A stretch of DNA of 64,000 nucleotides. Origin: Bacillota bacterium (GTDB taxonomy: Bacteria > Bacillota > Clostridia > Acetivibrionales > JAEXSP01). Positions within the stretch are counted from its first letter, which is position 1. Every line of letters begins with the position of its first letter. The DNA is taken from NCBI GenBank assembly GCA_023453795.1, contig JAEXSP010000003.1, positions 29,676-93,675 of the forward strand, read 5' to 3'. Under the pieces are notes generated by a model. It searched no databases, was not told the DNA's origin, and saw only the letters and a list, made by a program, of their open reading frames with translations. Below are positions 1 to 8,462 of this stretch, in pieces. The position numbers and the translations under genes were made by a program.

Positions 1-1
1 G

Positions 2-754
2 AGCATAAGAAAGCACAGCAAGAACTTTGAGGTTCGTTATAATGAGGTAAATAGATTTAAAGAGGCTACTCCGCTGACTATTTTGAATTATTTGGAGGAA
101 GCTGCCATTTCTCATTCCAGTTTCGTAGGCTATGATATAGATAGATTGAAATCGGATGGTTTGGGATGGGTTCTTAACAGGTGGATACTCCATATTGATA
201 AATATCCTGTTTGGAATGAATTGGTAATAGTTGAAACGTGGCCTTCAAGTTTTGAACGTTTTTATGCTACGAGAGAGTTTTTCATTAAGGATCCGGATGG
301 AGTGATCATCGGCAGGGCGGCTTCATTATGGATACTTATAAACATTGAGAAGCGGAGGCCCACGAGGATACCTGAAAATTTCGGCGAGGTATATGGAATC
401 AATGAGATCAAAGCTCTTGAAGATTCCTTCAGGGAGATCAGACTTCTGGGTGAACCCGAATTTTGCAGGGATTTTTCTGTAAGACAATCGGACATAGATA
501 CAAACGGTCATGTAAATAATTGTAATTATGTGGAGTGGATGCTGGAAGCGCTTCCTCAGGAAGTCAACCTTGAATACTATCTGTCCTCGCTTGAGATAGA
601 GTACAAGAAAGAAACAGGTTATGGGGAAGAAATCATTTCAAAATGTAAAAACATAAATAATGCAGGCCCAGCTCTGGAATTTGTCCATACTGTTCAAGGA
701 AACGGCGGCAAGGGAGAATTGGCAGTAGGAAGAACATTGTGGAAAAAAAGATAA
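2..754 (+). CDS. Acyl-ACP thioesterase, 5'-truncated by window edge
   Basis: The frame is open from base 2, so the true start lies upstream of the window; the TTG at 83 falls inside the conserved N-terminal part of the fold. The protein resembles the bacterial FatA/FatB-type acyl-ACP thioesterases (double hotdog), which hydrolyse acyl-ACP to free fatty acid and ACP in the cytosol. The second hotdog carries the hallmark segment DIDTNGHVNNCNYVEW (codons near 490-540), containing the active-site Asn and His; the first hotdog holds the LGWVLNRW segment. The gene ends 28 bases before the next start, on the same strand. Chain-length preference cannot be told. Confidence 0.88.
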   Translation, partial: SIRKHSKNFEVRYNEVNRFKEATPLTILNYLEEAAISHSSFVGYDIDRLKSDGLGWVLNRWILHIDKYPVWNELVIVETWPSSFERFYATREFFIKDPDGVIIGRAASLWILINIEKRRPTRIPENFGEVYGINEIKALEDSFREIRLLGEPEFCRDFSVRQSDIDTNGHVNNCNYVEWMLEALPQEVNLEYYLSSLEIEYKKETGYGEEIISKCKNINNAGPALEFVHTVQGNGGKGELAVGRTLWKKR

Positions 755-782
755 ATGTTTTTTTGTTGTTAGGGGGATAATA

Positions 783-2183
783 ATGGACTTAAAAACTGTT
801 TACCATTATACATATTTTGTATACCCTTTTCTTGTGAATGAAAGAAGGTATAAGGATTTTCTATGGAAATTCCTGAATGATGAGGAAAGCTGGTCCTTAA
901 TTATAAGGGATAATGAGACTGATCTGAATACACATGCATATTTTTTACCTTATGTAAAAAAATTTTTGTTTCCTACGATCTATTGGACAAGTTCTTTTCG
1001 TCAAGAGTTTCAGGAAATGTCAAATAAAAAAAAGCTAGATACCCTGGCTTCATTAACTTCAGTTAAATTCAAGTATAATATTGCCAAAAGCTATGTTTCA
1101 GACAGCGATACTGCAAGAGCGGGAATCAGCTTCGGAGTGCCGGATATTGATCTTATTTGTTTTGAGTCAGGTATTTGTTTTCTTAAAATAAAAGCGGTTT
1201 TGGATAATGAAGGTCAATTGTATTCTTCGGATATATTGGATTTCAATTATAAATTCAGGACAATCAACCCAAGATATCTAAAAAGAAAGAAAACTGAAGG
1301 TATATTTCTTAAAAACCAGGAGTTTAACGGGATGGAGGATTTCTCCGGCTTTATCGAAAAACTTCTGTACGGTTATGAAGATGTAGAGAAAGAAAATATA
1401 TATTTTGACAGGCTTTTTACCTACTCGTATATATGTCTGGACCAGCAGGAATGGAATGAAAACAGGCCGCTGGATGAAATTATCAATGAATTTTACAAGT
1501 TTCAATATGTACTTAGGAGTGATTATGGGTCAACCTTCGATGGAGGTTTTAAAGGTTTTAAGGATAACACCTATACACGATGGAAATATTCTATTTATGG
1601 CTTTTCCAGGGAAGCCGGCGTGGTGTTTTCATCTGAGAGGGAGAATTTCAATAGCACCAAGCTGCCTGAATATTTTGAACATATGTATTTTTACATATTT
1701 CTCCTTGCTTTTTACCAGAGGATTGCATTAATTTTGTTTTCTCAGGAACTGATGACCGGAGGGAAAAAGAAAATAGAAAACCTTAAGGACCGGTTTACTA
1801 AGTTTACGCATTTCAGTTGGTTCAGCCAAATCACCAATTCGGAGCAGGGCATGGATATATGGAAAAAGTGGCAGAAGGCTTTTGATCTGCCTGAACTGTT
1901 TGATGAGGTCCAGAAGGAATATTCGGAATTTTATGAGTTCACGGTGGCAAAAGGCCAGGAAAAAATTAATCTTCTGCTGATTGTCATTTACACAATAAGC
2001 GTTATGTTCTCAGGGCTCACACTAATGATGGATTTTAGGATTATACATACATATGATACTATGATTCGAACAGGTATTGTTTTTCTTCTGGCAATGACCG
2101 TTTTTATATACCCCGCTTATGCCATGCTTAAAACCCTTCGGACTTTTATCTGGAAGCATCAGACAACAGCTAATAAACACTAA
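783..2183 (+). CDS. Uncharacterised protein with two C-terminal membrane segments
   Basis: I do not recognise a family. The 466-residue product has a long soluble, charged and aromatic-rich N-terminal part (about residues 1-390) and two hydrophobic helices near 396-417 and 431-450, followed by a short basic tail, so the bulk probably faces the cytosol. The helical stretch before the membrane pair recalls CorA-like architecture, but the GMN selectivity motif is absent. The start follows an AGGGGG site at 769-774. The stop is only 15 bases before the TIR-WD40 gene, so the two are probably co-transcribed and may act together at the membrane. Function unknown. Confidence 0.8.
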   Translation: MDLKTVYHYTYFVYPFLVNERRYKDFLWKFLNDEESWSLIIRDNETDLNTHAYFLPYVKKFLFPTIYWTSSFRQEFQEMSNKKKLDTLASLTSVKFKYNIAKSYVSDSDTARAGISFGVPDIDLICFESGICFLKIKAVLDNEGQLYSSDILDFNYKFRTINPRYLKRKKTEGIFLKNQEFNGMEDFSGFIEKLLYGYEDVEKENIYFDRLFTYSYICLDQQEWNENRPLDEIINEFYKFQYVLRSDYGSTFDGGFKGFKDNTYTRWKYSIYGFSREAGVVFSSERENFNSTKLPEYFEHMYFYIFLLAFYQRIALILFSQELMTGGKKKIENLKDRFTKFTHFSWFSQITNSEQGMDIWKKWQKAFDLPELFDEVQKEYSEFYEFTVAKGQEKINLLLIVIYTISVMFSGLTLMMDFRIIHTYDTMIRTGIVFLLAMTVFIYPAYAMLKTLRTFIWKHQTTANKH

Positions 2184-2198
2184 TTATATGAGGTATTT

Positions 2199-5177
2199 AT
2201 GACTGATCAAGATTCCAAAACTTATCTTTATGATGCTTTTATCAGCTATCGCCATGTTGAGCCCGATAAAACCATAGCGGAAAAACTTCATAGACTGCTT
2301 GAAACCTATAAAGTTCCGGCTAATACTGCGAAAAAAACGGGTTTTAAAAAAATAAGGCGTGTATTCAGAGACAGGGACGAACTTCCTACGTCAAGCGATC
2401 TTGCTGAAAATATTTGTAATGCGTTGAGTAAGTCAAGGTATTTAATCGTTATATGCTCCCCAAGCACTTCAAAGTCTGAATGGGTACTAAAAGAGATAGA
2501 TACTTTTATTCAGATGCACGGACATGACAAGGTTCTGGCTCTTCTGGTAAAGGGTGAACCTGCCGAAGCATTCCCGGAGCAGCTAAGATTGATTCCTTAT
2601 ACCGAAATAGTAGATGGTGTGGTTACTAATAAAGGTTTTAAGAATGTTGAGCCTTTAGCCGCAGATATTCGTGGAAATGACATCAAGGAGATGCAGAAAA
2701 GCCTTAGAATCGAAAAGCTGAGGCTAATTGCACCTATTTTGGGCTGCTCTTTTGATGATTTACGGCAAAGACACAGGGAACGGTTTATAAGGAAGGTTAT
2801 AACTATATCAGTTGCTCTTTCCGTTTTCTTTCTGGGATTTGGTGCTTTCAGCACATGGCAGGCGATCAAGATCAAGTCGCAGGTAAATAAGACACTTAAA
2901 GGACAATCCCTCTATTTATCAGATATCTCAGGTAAGCTCCTTGGTCAGGGGGACAGAAAAATGGCTATGCTCCTTGCTCTTGAGGCTCTTCCCAAAAACA
3001 TGAGCGATCATGAAAGGCCTTACGTAGAGGAAGCTGAGTTTGCGCTTAGCGAGTCACTTGCAGCTTACAAGTTTGATAGCAGCTACACGGGTGATATGGC
3101 TTTGGAGCATAAGCAAGGAGTAGCTGATATAGTGCTCAATCCAAAGGGCACCGCAGCCCTTACTTCCTGCAAAGACGGTTATTACTACTTATGGAAAACC
3201 GGTAACGGAAGTAAGATTCTGTCAATAAAGAACGGCTTAAGTTACCCAACTTCAGGAAATGTTTTTTTCTCAAAGGATGGGAAAAGAATAACCGGACTTG
3301 CTCGGGACGGAATATCTTCATGGGATGCCAAAACCGGCAAGAAGCTTTGGAGCGTAAAAACAACGGTGAATCATTTATTATTGAGTCCTGATTATAAAAC
3401 AGTCGCAGCTGGCGGAAGTGAACTGTCTTTTTACGACAATGAAACAGGAAATAAGCTTTCTGAAATATCAATACCGGTCAAAGAGTCCGGGTCTGCAGTC
3501 AAAATGCAATTCAATAAGGATGGCAGCCTGCTTGCTGTCGGGACTACAGCCGGGTATGCAGTAATAGTTGATGTAAAAGCTAATTCTGTCATTCATTCTT
3601 ACAAAACAGACTATGAATATGTAGATAATTTAGCCTTCAGCCGGGATGGGAAAAGACTTTCGGTTGTTTCAAACTTTTATGATATGAAGGATCCGTTCGC
3701 AAAGGGGAAGGGCAGCCTTTCTGTAATTGATTGCAGCAGCGGAAATATAATAACTGCCATCAAGAATGCAAACAGCTCTATCAAGCTGTCCAGGTTCGGC
3801 AGCGTAGATTCTGACATATTGATTTATACTGAACGTGAACTGGTAAGGGTTTATAACATATCGAAAAAATCAATTGTTTATACATTTGTTCATGGCGGTA
3901 CTGTTACTTCTCTTTTTATGAATGACATTGGGTCATTGCTTGTAACTTCATCCATGGACGGTAACATAAGGTTTTTCTCTATGAGCATGGGGATAGAGTA
4001 TGATTGGGAAATCATAAAAAATACTGATGAAATTGAAAAAATGGAGACTGCTCCAAACGGTATTTTAGCTGTTTCTGCAAGAAGCTCAAATAGAGCCTAT
4101 ATATACAAAATGATTTCGGGACCGCATATAACAAGAATACCCGGACATAGCGATTTAATAGGGGGAGGGGAGTTCAGTCCTGACGGCTTGAAATCTGTTA
4201 CCTTTGGAATCGGCAATAATGAGGTATGTGTGTCGGATACTAAAAAAAATAAGTTTCTTGGAAAGCTGAAAGGAATTGAAGGTACTATCGAGGATGCTCG
4301 TTTTATTCAGAACGGTAAATATATTCTGACGTTAACCAAAGAGGGAAATGTATCATTGTGGGATTCAATTTCTTTTAAAAAGGTTAAGGAGAATGAGATA
4401 GGAAGAATATCAAGATATGTATTCAGCGCTGATAATTCAAGACTTGCGGTTATAGTGGATGAAGGTTGTAAAGTTTATAATTTAAAAGATTTAAAGGAGG
4501 TAATGTTTTCAAAAGACTATATGGCTTTGGGCAGCCTCTGTTTGTCTCAGGATGGGAAAAAGCTTATTATTATGGGGGGATTCGCAGATTCGGCCATATA
4601 TGAAACAGGCAGCGGCAAGGAGTTGAAAAGATTTAAAGACCTTCGACTGAGGTTTGGTGCATTCAGCAATGACGGGGACTATCTTTTCACAGCATCGGAC
4701 AGTATTGTTTATATATTCGGCTTAAAAGAGAAGAAAATAGTTAAGAAAATTCAAGATATTAAAACAAATATAACTTCCATTTCAGTTGATTACGAAGGGA
4801 ATTGCCTGCTGGTGGGCTTGCAGGATAAAACAGTAAGGGTATATGATTCAAGAACCGGTTCTTTCAGGCAGGAGCTTTCAGGCAATGCTTCCGTTGTAAA
4901 AAGAATTCTTTTCAGGGACAAGGGAAAGACAATGGTCACTATAGGGGATTTGAAGGATACTGTGATTTGGAATTATGACAACTATAAAAAGCTTGCATAC
5001 ATAAATAGAGCTTTTGATATTGATGAAAGCATGACACGAATATTATCAAGCGATGACAAAGCTTTAATTATTATGCCCAAATACAAAACTGAAATGCTTG
5101 TTGATGAAGCTAAAAAGCAATTGGGAAGCAGAACTTTGACTGAAAAGGATAAGGCAGATTATTTCATAGTGGATTAA
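2199..5177 (+). CDS. TIR domain - transmembrane - WD40-like repeat protein
   Basis: A 992-residue protein. Residues about 9-130 form a TIR domain: YDAFISYRH at the start, a RDRDELP loop, and SPSTSKSEWVLKE, where Glu99 sits at the position of the catalytic glutamate of TIR NADases. A conserved linker (GCSFDDLRQRHRER, about 182-195) precedes one membrane helix at about 199-221. The rest is a chain of degenerate WD40/YVTN-like blades with recurring D-G and W/F-D/S-x-x-x-G-K patterns, probably one or two propellers. TIR domains in bacteria often make NAD-derived signals or deplete NAD in defence; here the propeller could be the sensor. Substrate and trigger are inference. It follows the 466-residue two-TM gene by 15 bases. 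Confidence 0.88.
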   Translation: MTDQDSKTYLYDAFISYRHVEPDKTIAEKLHRLLETYKVPANTAKKTGFKKIRRVFRDRDELPTSSDLAENICNALSKSRYLIVICSPSTSKSEWVLKEIDTFIQMHGHDKVLALLVKGEPAEAFPEQLRLIPYTEIVDGVVTNKGFKNVEPLAADIRGNDIKEMQKSLRIEKLRLIAPILGCSFDDLRQRHRERFIRKVITISVALSVFFLGFGAFSTWQAIKIKSQVNKTLKGQSLYLSDISGKLLGQGDRKMAMLLALEALPKNMSDHERPYVEEAEFALSESLAAYKFDSSYTGDMALEHKQGVADIVLNPKGTAALTSCKDGYYYLWKTGNGSKILSIKNGLSYPTSGNVFFSKDGKRITGLARDGISSWDAKTGKKLWSVKTTVNHLLLSPDYKTVAAGGSELSFYDNETGNKLSEISIPVKESGSAVKMQFNKDGSLLAVGTTAGYAVIVDVKANSVIHSYKTDYEYVDNLAFSRDGKRLSVVSNFYDMKDPFAKGKGSLSVIDCSSGNIITAIKNANSSIKLSRFGSVDSDILIYTERELVRVYNISKKSIVYTFVHGGTVTSLFMNDIGSLLVTSSMDGNIRFFSMSMGIEYDWEIIKNTDEIEKMETAPNGILAVSARSSNRAYIYKMISGPHITRIPGHSDLIGGGEFSPDGLKSVTFGIGNNEVCVSDTKKNKFLGKLKGIEGTIEDARFIQNGKYILTLTKEGNVSLWDSISFKKVKENEIGRISRYVFSADNSRLAVIVDEGCKVYNLKDLKEVMFSKDYMALGSLCLSQDGKKLIIMGGFADSAIYETGSGKELKRFKDLRLRFGAFSNDGDYLFTASDSIVYIFGLKEKKIVKKIQDIKTNITSISVDYEGNCLLVGLQDKTVRVYDSRTGSFRQELSGNASVVKRILFRDKGKTMVTIGDLKDTVIWNYDNYKKLAYINRAFDIDESMTRILSSDDKALIIMPKYKTEMLVDEAKKQLGSRTLTEKDKADYFIVD

Positions 5178-5275
5178 ATAAAAGATATCAGACTTTTTAT
5201 ACTTGATTACGTAAACTAGTAAGATTAAAAAATTCAGCAGGTGTGGAAACAATATAAATACAAGGAGATGCGAGA

Positions 5276-6406
5276 ATGCTGGAACTGGCGTTGAAAAATG
5301 TTTGGAAAAGAAAAACAAGGTCAATACTGACCATACTTGGGATTGTGGTAGCTTTGCAGCTTTATCTTATAATGTCAAGCATCATGAACCAATATGAGGA
5401 GGATATTAACAAGCAGGTATCAGGCATTGCAGGAAAGGTTCTTGTTCAGATGAAAACAGAAAGCGGAAGAGGCAGCTTCTTTCCTGTTGATAGTGCCGTT
5501 AAGCAAAGTGATGCAGAAGCAATAATAAAACTGCAGGGTGTCGATCAAAAGAGAAGTTCTATGCTGATTTTTCAGGAGATTGTTCCGGCCAGCGCTCCCA
5601 ATATGCCGCCTGATGTTCTAGGCGTAGGTGTTGAGCCCGGAAAAGAGGAAGCTTATTTCGGAAACCTCAAAATAAAGGGCAGTGGAACTCTGAAATCCGA
5701 AAATGATGTTATCCTTGGAAAAAATGCAGCCAGCTGGGCAAAGCAAAAGCATAACGCAGATTTGGGGGGCACTGTCAAGATAAAGGGGAAAGAATTTAAG
5801 ATTATAGGTATTCTTCCATCTGTATCAAGCTCAATTGACAATTCGTTCATTATTCCTTTGACCACCGCACAGGACATTTTTGTCCGTCCGCAGCTTATAA
5901 ATGCCATATTACTTACGGCAAGAGACACAGATAAGGTGGATGAGCTCGCAGCAATTATTCAAAAAGGTAATTCGAAACTGATTGCATCCACTTCCAAGGA
6001 TATGCAAAAGAGTGCTGACGAGATATTAAAGGGGCAAAGAGTCTTCTTCGCAATGATTAATGATACAATCGTTGTTGTTGCAGCGTTTATAATAATGATA
6101 GTAATGGTTATGGCGGTACATGAGCGCAAAAAGGAAATAGGAACCCTTAAAGCAATAGGAGCTTCAAGATGGAAGGTTCTGCGGATGATTATCGCGGAGA
6201 GCCTTACTTTAAGCCTTATAGGAGGATTGTTATCAGTACCGGCATCTATGGTATTTATCAAAATTCTCATGGACACATGGTTCTTTGACTTTGGACAGTG
6301 GATGCAGACTATCATAGTTGCCATCATCCTTGGAGTAATTTCCGGATTGTGGCCTGCTTGGTCGGCACAGCGTGTAAATCCGCTTGAAAGCTTGAGATAT
6401 GAATAA
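5276..6406 (+). CDS. ABC transporter permease, MacB/FtsX type
   Basis: A 376-residue permease: one N-terminal membrane helix (about 15-35), a periplasm-facing-type MacB_PCD domain, and the FtsX-like domain with three C-terminal helices, including the typical HERKKEIGTLKAIGAS cytoplasmic loop that contacts the ATPase. The start has an AAGGAG site. It overlaps the start region of the ATPase gene, which implies a two-gene operon. Such pairs export peptides or lipoprotein-like substrates, or act as mechanotransmitters; the substrate here is unknown. About 98 bases separate it from the TIR gene, with no clear terminator between, so read-through is possible. Confidence 0.92.
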   Translation: MLELALKNVWKRKTRSILTILGIVVALQLYLIMSSIMNQYEEDINKQVSGIAGKVLVQMKTESGRGSFFPVDSAVKQSDAEAIIKLQGVDQKRSSMLIFQEIVPASAPNMPPDVLGVGVEPGKEEAYFGNLKIKGSGTLKSENDVILGKNAASWAKQKHNADLGGTVKIKGKEFKIIGILPSVSSSIDNSFIIPLTTAQDIFVRPQLINAILLTARDTDKVDELAAIIQKGNSKLIASTSKDMQKSADEILKGQRVFFAMINDTIVVVAAFIIMIVMVMAVHERKKEIGTLKAIGASRWKVLRMIIAESLTLSLIGGLLSVPASMVFIKILMDTWFFDFGQWMQTIIVAIILGVISGLWPAWSAQRVNPLESLRYE

Positions 6407-6431
6407 TACCATTGACAAGGAGATTAACGAT

Positions 6432-7097
6432 ATGATTATACAAGTCGAGAACCTATGGAAAAAATATGGAATGAAAGAAACAGAAGTCAATGCACTTCAG
6501 GGAATAAACTTGTCTGTGAATGAAGGAGAGTTTGTAGCCTTGATCGGACCTTCCGGATGCGGCAAATCAACTCTGTTGCATCAGCTTGGAGCAATGGATA
6601 CACCTGACAGAGGGAAGATAATCCTTGAGGGACAAGAGCTTGGAAAAATGAGCGGAGCACAGTTGACACGGGTGAGGCTGCACAGAATAGGCTTCATTTT
6701 TCAGACCTTTAACCTTGTTCCGACACTAACGGCGTTGGAAAACGTTGCACTTCCTATGAAGCTTGCAGGAATGTCGAGAAGAGCTTCGCACGAAAAAGCG
6801 GGATTGCTCCTGGAAAAGGTAGGCTTGAAGGAACGTGCAAAGCATGTGCCTGCTCAGCTGTCAGGAGGACAGAAGCAAAGAGTTGCAATAGCGAGGGCAT
6901 TGTCAAACGATCCGGCATTAATACTGGCCGATGAACCGACAGGAAACCTCGATAGTGAAAGCGGTGAAACTATTATGCAGCTGCTTGAAGGGCTAAACAG
7001 GGATGGACATACTATCCTCATGGTCACTCACAATCCGGAGTTGGCTGAACGTGTCGGAAAAGTAATAAGAATGAAGGATGGAAAACTCTGCGGGTAA
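6432..7097 (+). CDS. ABC transporter ATP-binding protein, MacB/LolD type
   Basis: ATPase subunit partnering the preceding permease. Walker A is GPSGCGKST, the signature is LSGGQKQR, Walker B is LILADEPTGNLDS, and the switch His is in VTHNPE. The ATG at 6432 is preferred because AAGGAG lies at 6417-6422 with correct spacing; an in-frame ATG at 6399 would overlap the permease stop and has no good site. The 221-residue length is normal for the family. A strong terminator follows at 7114-7142. The last codons and the terminator recur, slightly eroded, at 8342-8402. Confidence 0.94.
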   Translation: MIIQVENLWKKYGMKETEVNALQGINLSVNEGEFVALIGPSGCGKSTLLHQLGAMDTPDRGKIILEGQELGKMSGAQLTRVRLHRIGFIFQTFNLVPTLTALENVALPMKLAGMSRRASHEKAGLLLEKVGLKERAKHVPAQLSGGQKQRVAIARALSNDPALILADEPTGNLDSESGETIMQLLEGLNRDGHTILMVTHNPELAERVGKVIRMKDGKLCG

Positions 7098-7192
7098 AAA
7101 TACGATTTAATGGGGGATAGGCCTTGCGCCTATCCCTTTTTTATAGAAAAAAGTTTACAACAAGATGAATACAAAATATTTATCTGGTTCTA
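7075..7192. repeat. Direct repeat copy A: ATPase tail, terminator and gene-end remnant
   Basis: About 118 bases that recur at 8342-8462. The shared stretch covers the last codons of the ABC ATPase, its terminator, and the reverse-strand 3' end of a SUKH-like gene. In this copy the ATPase is intact and the SUKH-like end is a remnant; in copy B the reverse is true. Confidence 0.85.
7114..7142 (+). terminator. Rho-independent terminator of the ABC operon
   Basis: Perfect 9-bp stem GGGATAGGC (7114-7122) with GCCTATCCC (7128-7136), 5-base loop, followed by six T. It is the original of a duplicated copy at 8380-8402. Confidence 0.93.
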
Positions 7193-7193
7193 A
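7155..7193 (-). pseudogene. 3'-terminal remnant of a SUKH-like paralogue
   Basis: Read on the reverse strand this stretch gives LEPDKYFVFILL and a stop, which aligns with the C-terminus LELDKPFAFRSL of the 8424-9836 protein and with the same part of the 9878-11302 protein. It lies in the same position relative to the terminator as the intact gene does in copy B. Only the last dozen codons remain, so this is a third, nearly lost, member of the tandem family. Confidence 0.6.
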
Positions 7194-7403
7194 CTACTTC
7201 TTTATAATTTTACTGAAAAGGCATTAAAAGTGTTAAAGTATTATAACGGTAGTCTGGACGGCACTTTTGGGGATGCATTGGAGGACAGTGTAAGAAAATT
7301 TCAGAAGGACCATAGAGTGCATGTTACAGGAAAAATCAATACAAGCACTCATAATTTAATTAACCAGCTTTACAATGGTGCACAGAATATAGAACAGCAA
7401 TAA
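7194..7403 (+). pseudogene. Peptidoglycan-binding domain fragment
   Basis: An open stretch without a credible start or ribosome site encodes about 69 residues ending in a stop at 7401-7403. It reads as a PG_binding_1 repeat: YYNGSLDGTFGDALEDSVRKF and then a DHRVHVTGKINTST segment, matching the L-G-Y-x-x-G-x-x-D-G-x-F-G-x-x-T-x-x-A-V-x-x-F-Q pattern. The parent was probably a cell-wall hydrolase or spore-cortex protein. It starts right where the SUKH-like remnant ends, so the junction near 7190-7200 looks like a recombination scar. It might be a very short coding gene from GTG 7230, but no ribosome site supports that. Confidence 0.6.
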
Positions 7404-7547
7404 CTGTATAACTTTGCATTATAAGTTTGTAAATAGATGGCTGTCAGTGTATAATTTATAATAAACTGAATAAGCGCTAGCTGGTCGAGAATAATCTTTA
7501 TTCATGTATTGGTACTATTTGGGTAAATTGTATAGGGAGGAAATTAT
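7404..7547. other. Intergenic stretch before the LRR lipoprotein
   Basis: Between the peptidoglycan-binding fragment and the lipoprotein I see no further gene; the only clear element is the AGGGAGG ribosome site at about 7533-7539 for the TTG start at 7548. Confidence 0.5.
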
Positions 7548-8339
7548 TTGAAAAAGGGTTTAATCTTTTTAGCATTTTTCATTGTGATAAATATATCGTT
7601 AACTGGGTGCGGCAAAGATAATTTAAAAAATAATACTACTGCGAGTGAGAACATTAACACAATTCATATCTTTGATTATGTGAATTCATTTAAGTATGGC
7701 GGAAAACAGTTTTTATACTCAAAAATGGATTTTATTCAGAGTGAAAACTACACTTACTTTATTTTAGATAAACATAAAAAGGAAATCTCGATTACAAAAA
7801 TTTTAAATGCTAAAGGTAAACTTACTATTCCAAACAGACTGGATGGATTTAAGGTAGTTTGCGTCGGCGTGCCATTAAATAATTTTGCTGCATATGAAGA
7901 AGGAGAATATGTTCCTGAGTCACAATACTGCATTCTTGATAAAAAGGATGTTAATAATGTTACAAGCCTTTTTATTTCTGAAGACATTAAAAATATAGGT
8001 ATCGGAGCTTTTATTAATATGACCCGTTTAAAACAGGTTTTACTGCCTGACAGTCTTGAATGCATTGGCATTAACGCTTTCGCTAATACCGGTATTGAGG
8101 ATTTGGTGCTTCCTGTAAATCTAAAATCTGTTAGAATGAGTTCTTTTTATGGATGTAATTATTTGAAAAAAGTAACCGTTAACAGCAAAAACGTTTTGTT
8201 TGAAAATGAGTATCCTGCTTTCAAAGGCTGCGATAGCCTTAAAGAAGTTGCATGGGGCAATGTTGAAAATGTTGATATGGGTGGATTTCGATTGAACGAT
8301 TTAGAAAGAGTCGTAATGCCATCAACGATGAAGAAATAG
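7548..8339 (+). CDS. BspA-like leucine-rich-repeat lipoprotein, probably 3'-clipped
   Basis: Starts at TTG with a strong AGGGAGG site. Residues 1-20 form a lipoprotein signal with lipobox LTGC, so the protein should be lipid-anchored outside the membrane. After an approximately 70-residue spacer come LRR_5 (BspA-type) repeats with the usual I-x-x-x-A-F-x-N/G-C pattern, for example IGIGAFINMT and IGINAFANTG. The final residues VVMPSTMKK are the first part of another repeat that normally continues with I-G-x-x-A-F, and the stop falls exactly where repeat copy B begins (8340), so the array was probably cut by the rearrangement. Such proteins bind surfaces or other proteins; the ligand is unknown. 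Confidence 0.75.
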   Translation: MKKGLIFLAFFIVINISLTGCGKDNLKNNTTASENINTIHIFDYVNSFKYGGKQFLYSKMDFIQSENYTYFILDKHKKEISITKILNAKGKLTIPNRLDGFKVVCVGVPLNNFAAYEEGEYVPESQYCILDKKDVNNVTSLFISEDIKNIGIGAFINMTRLKQVLLPDSLECIGINAFANTGIEDLVLPVNLKSVRMSSFYGCNYLKKVTVNSKNVLFENEYPAFKGCDSLKEVAWGNVENVDMGGFRLNDLERVVMPSTMKK

Positions 8340-8341
8340 TC

Positions 8342-8462
8342 AGGATGGAAAGCTCTGCGGTTAAAAATTCGATTAATGGGGGATAGGCCTTGCGCCTATC
8401 CCTATTGTTTACTGTAAAAAAGTTTACAACGATCTGAATGCAAAAGGTTTGTCCAGTTCCAA
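8342..8462. repeat. Direct repeat copy B
   Basis: Second copy of the 7075-7192 block. It holds a decayed tail of the ABC ATPase gene, the same 9-bp terminator stem at 8380-8402 (but with TATTGTTT in place of the T run), and the intact reverse-strand end of the SUKH-like gene at 8424. The two copies bracket the peptidoglycan-binding fragment and the LRR lipoprotein. Confidence 0.85.

Noticed and set aside
783..2183. CorA-type magnesium channel
   Set aside because: The two C-terminal helices fit in layout, but the GMN motif is missing and the N-terminal part is not CorA-like by eye.
5178..5275. Terminator between the TIR gene and the ABC permease
   Set aside because: Only AAAAG ... CTTTTT with a long loop is present; too weak to call.
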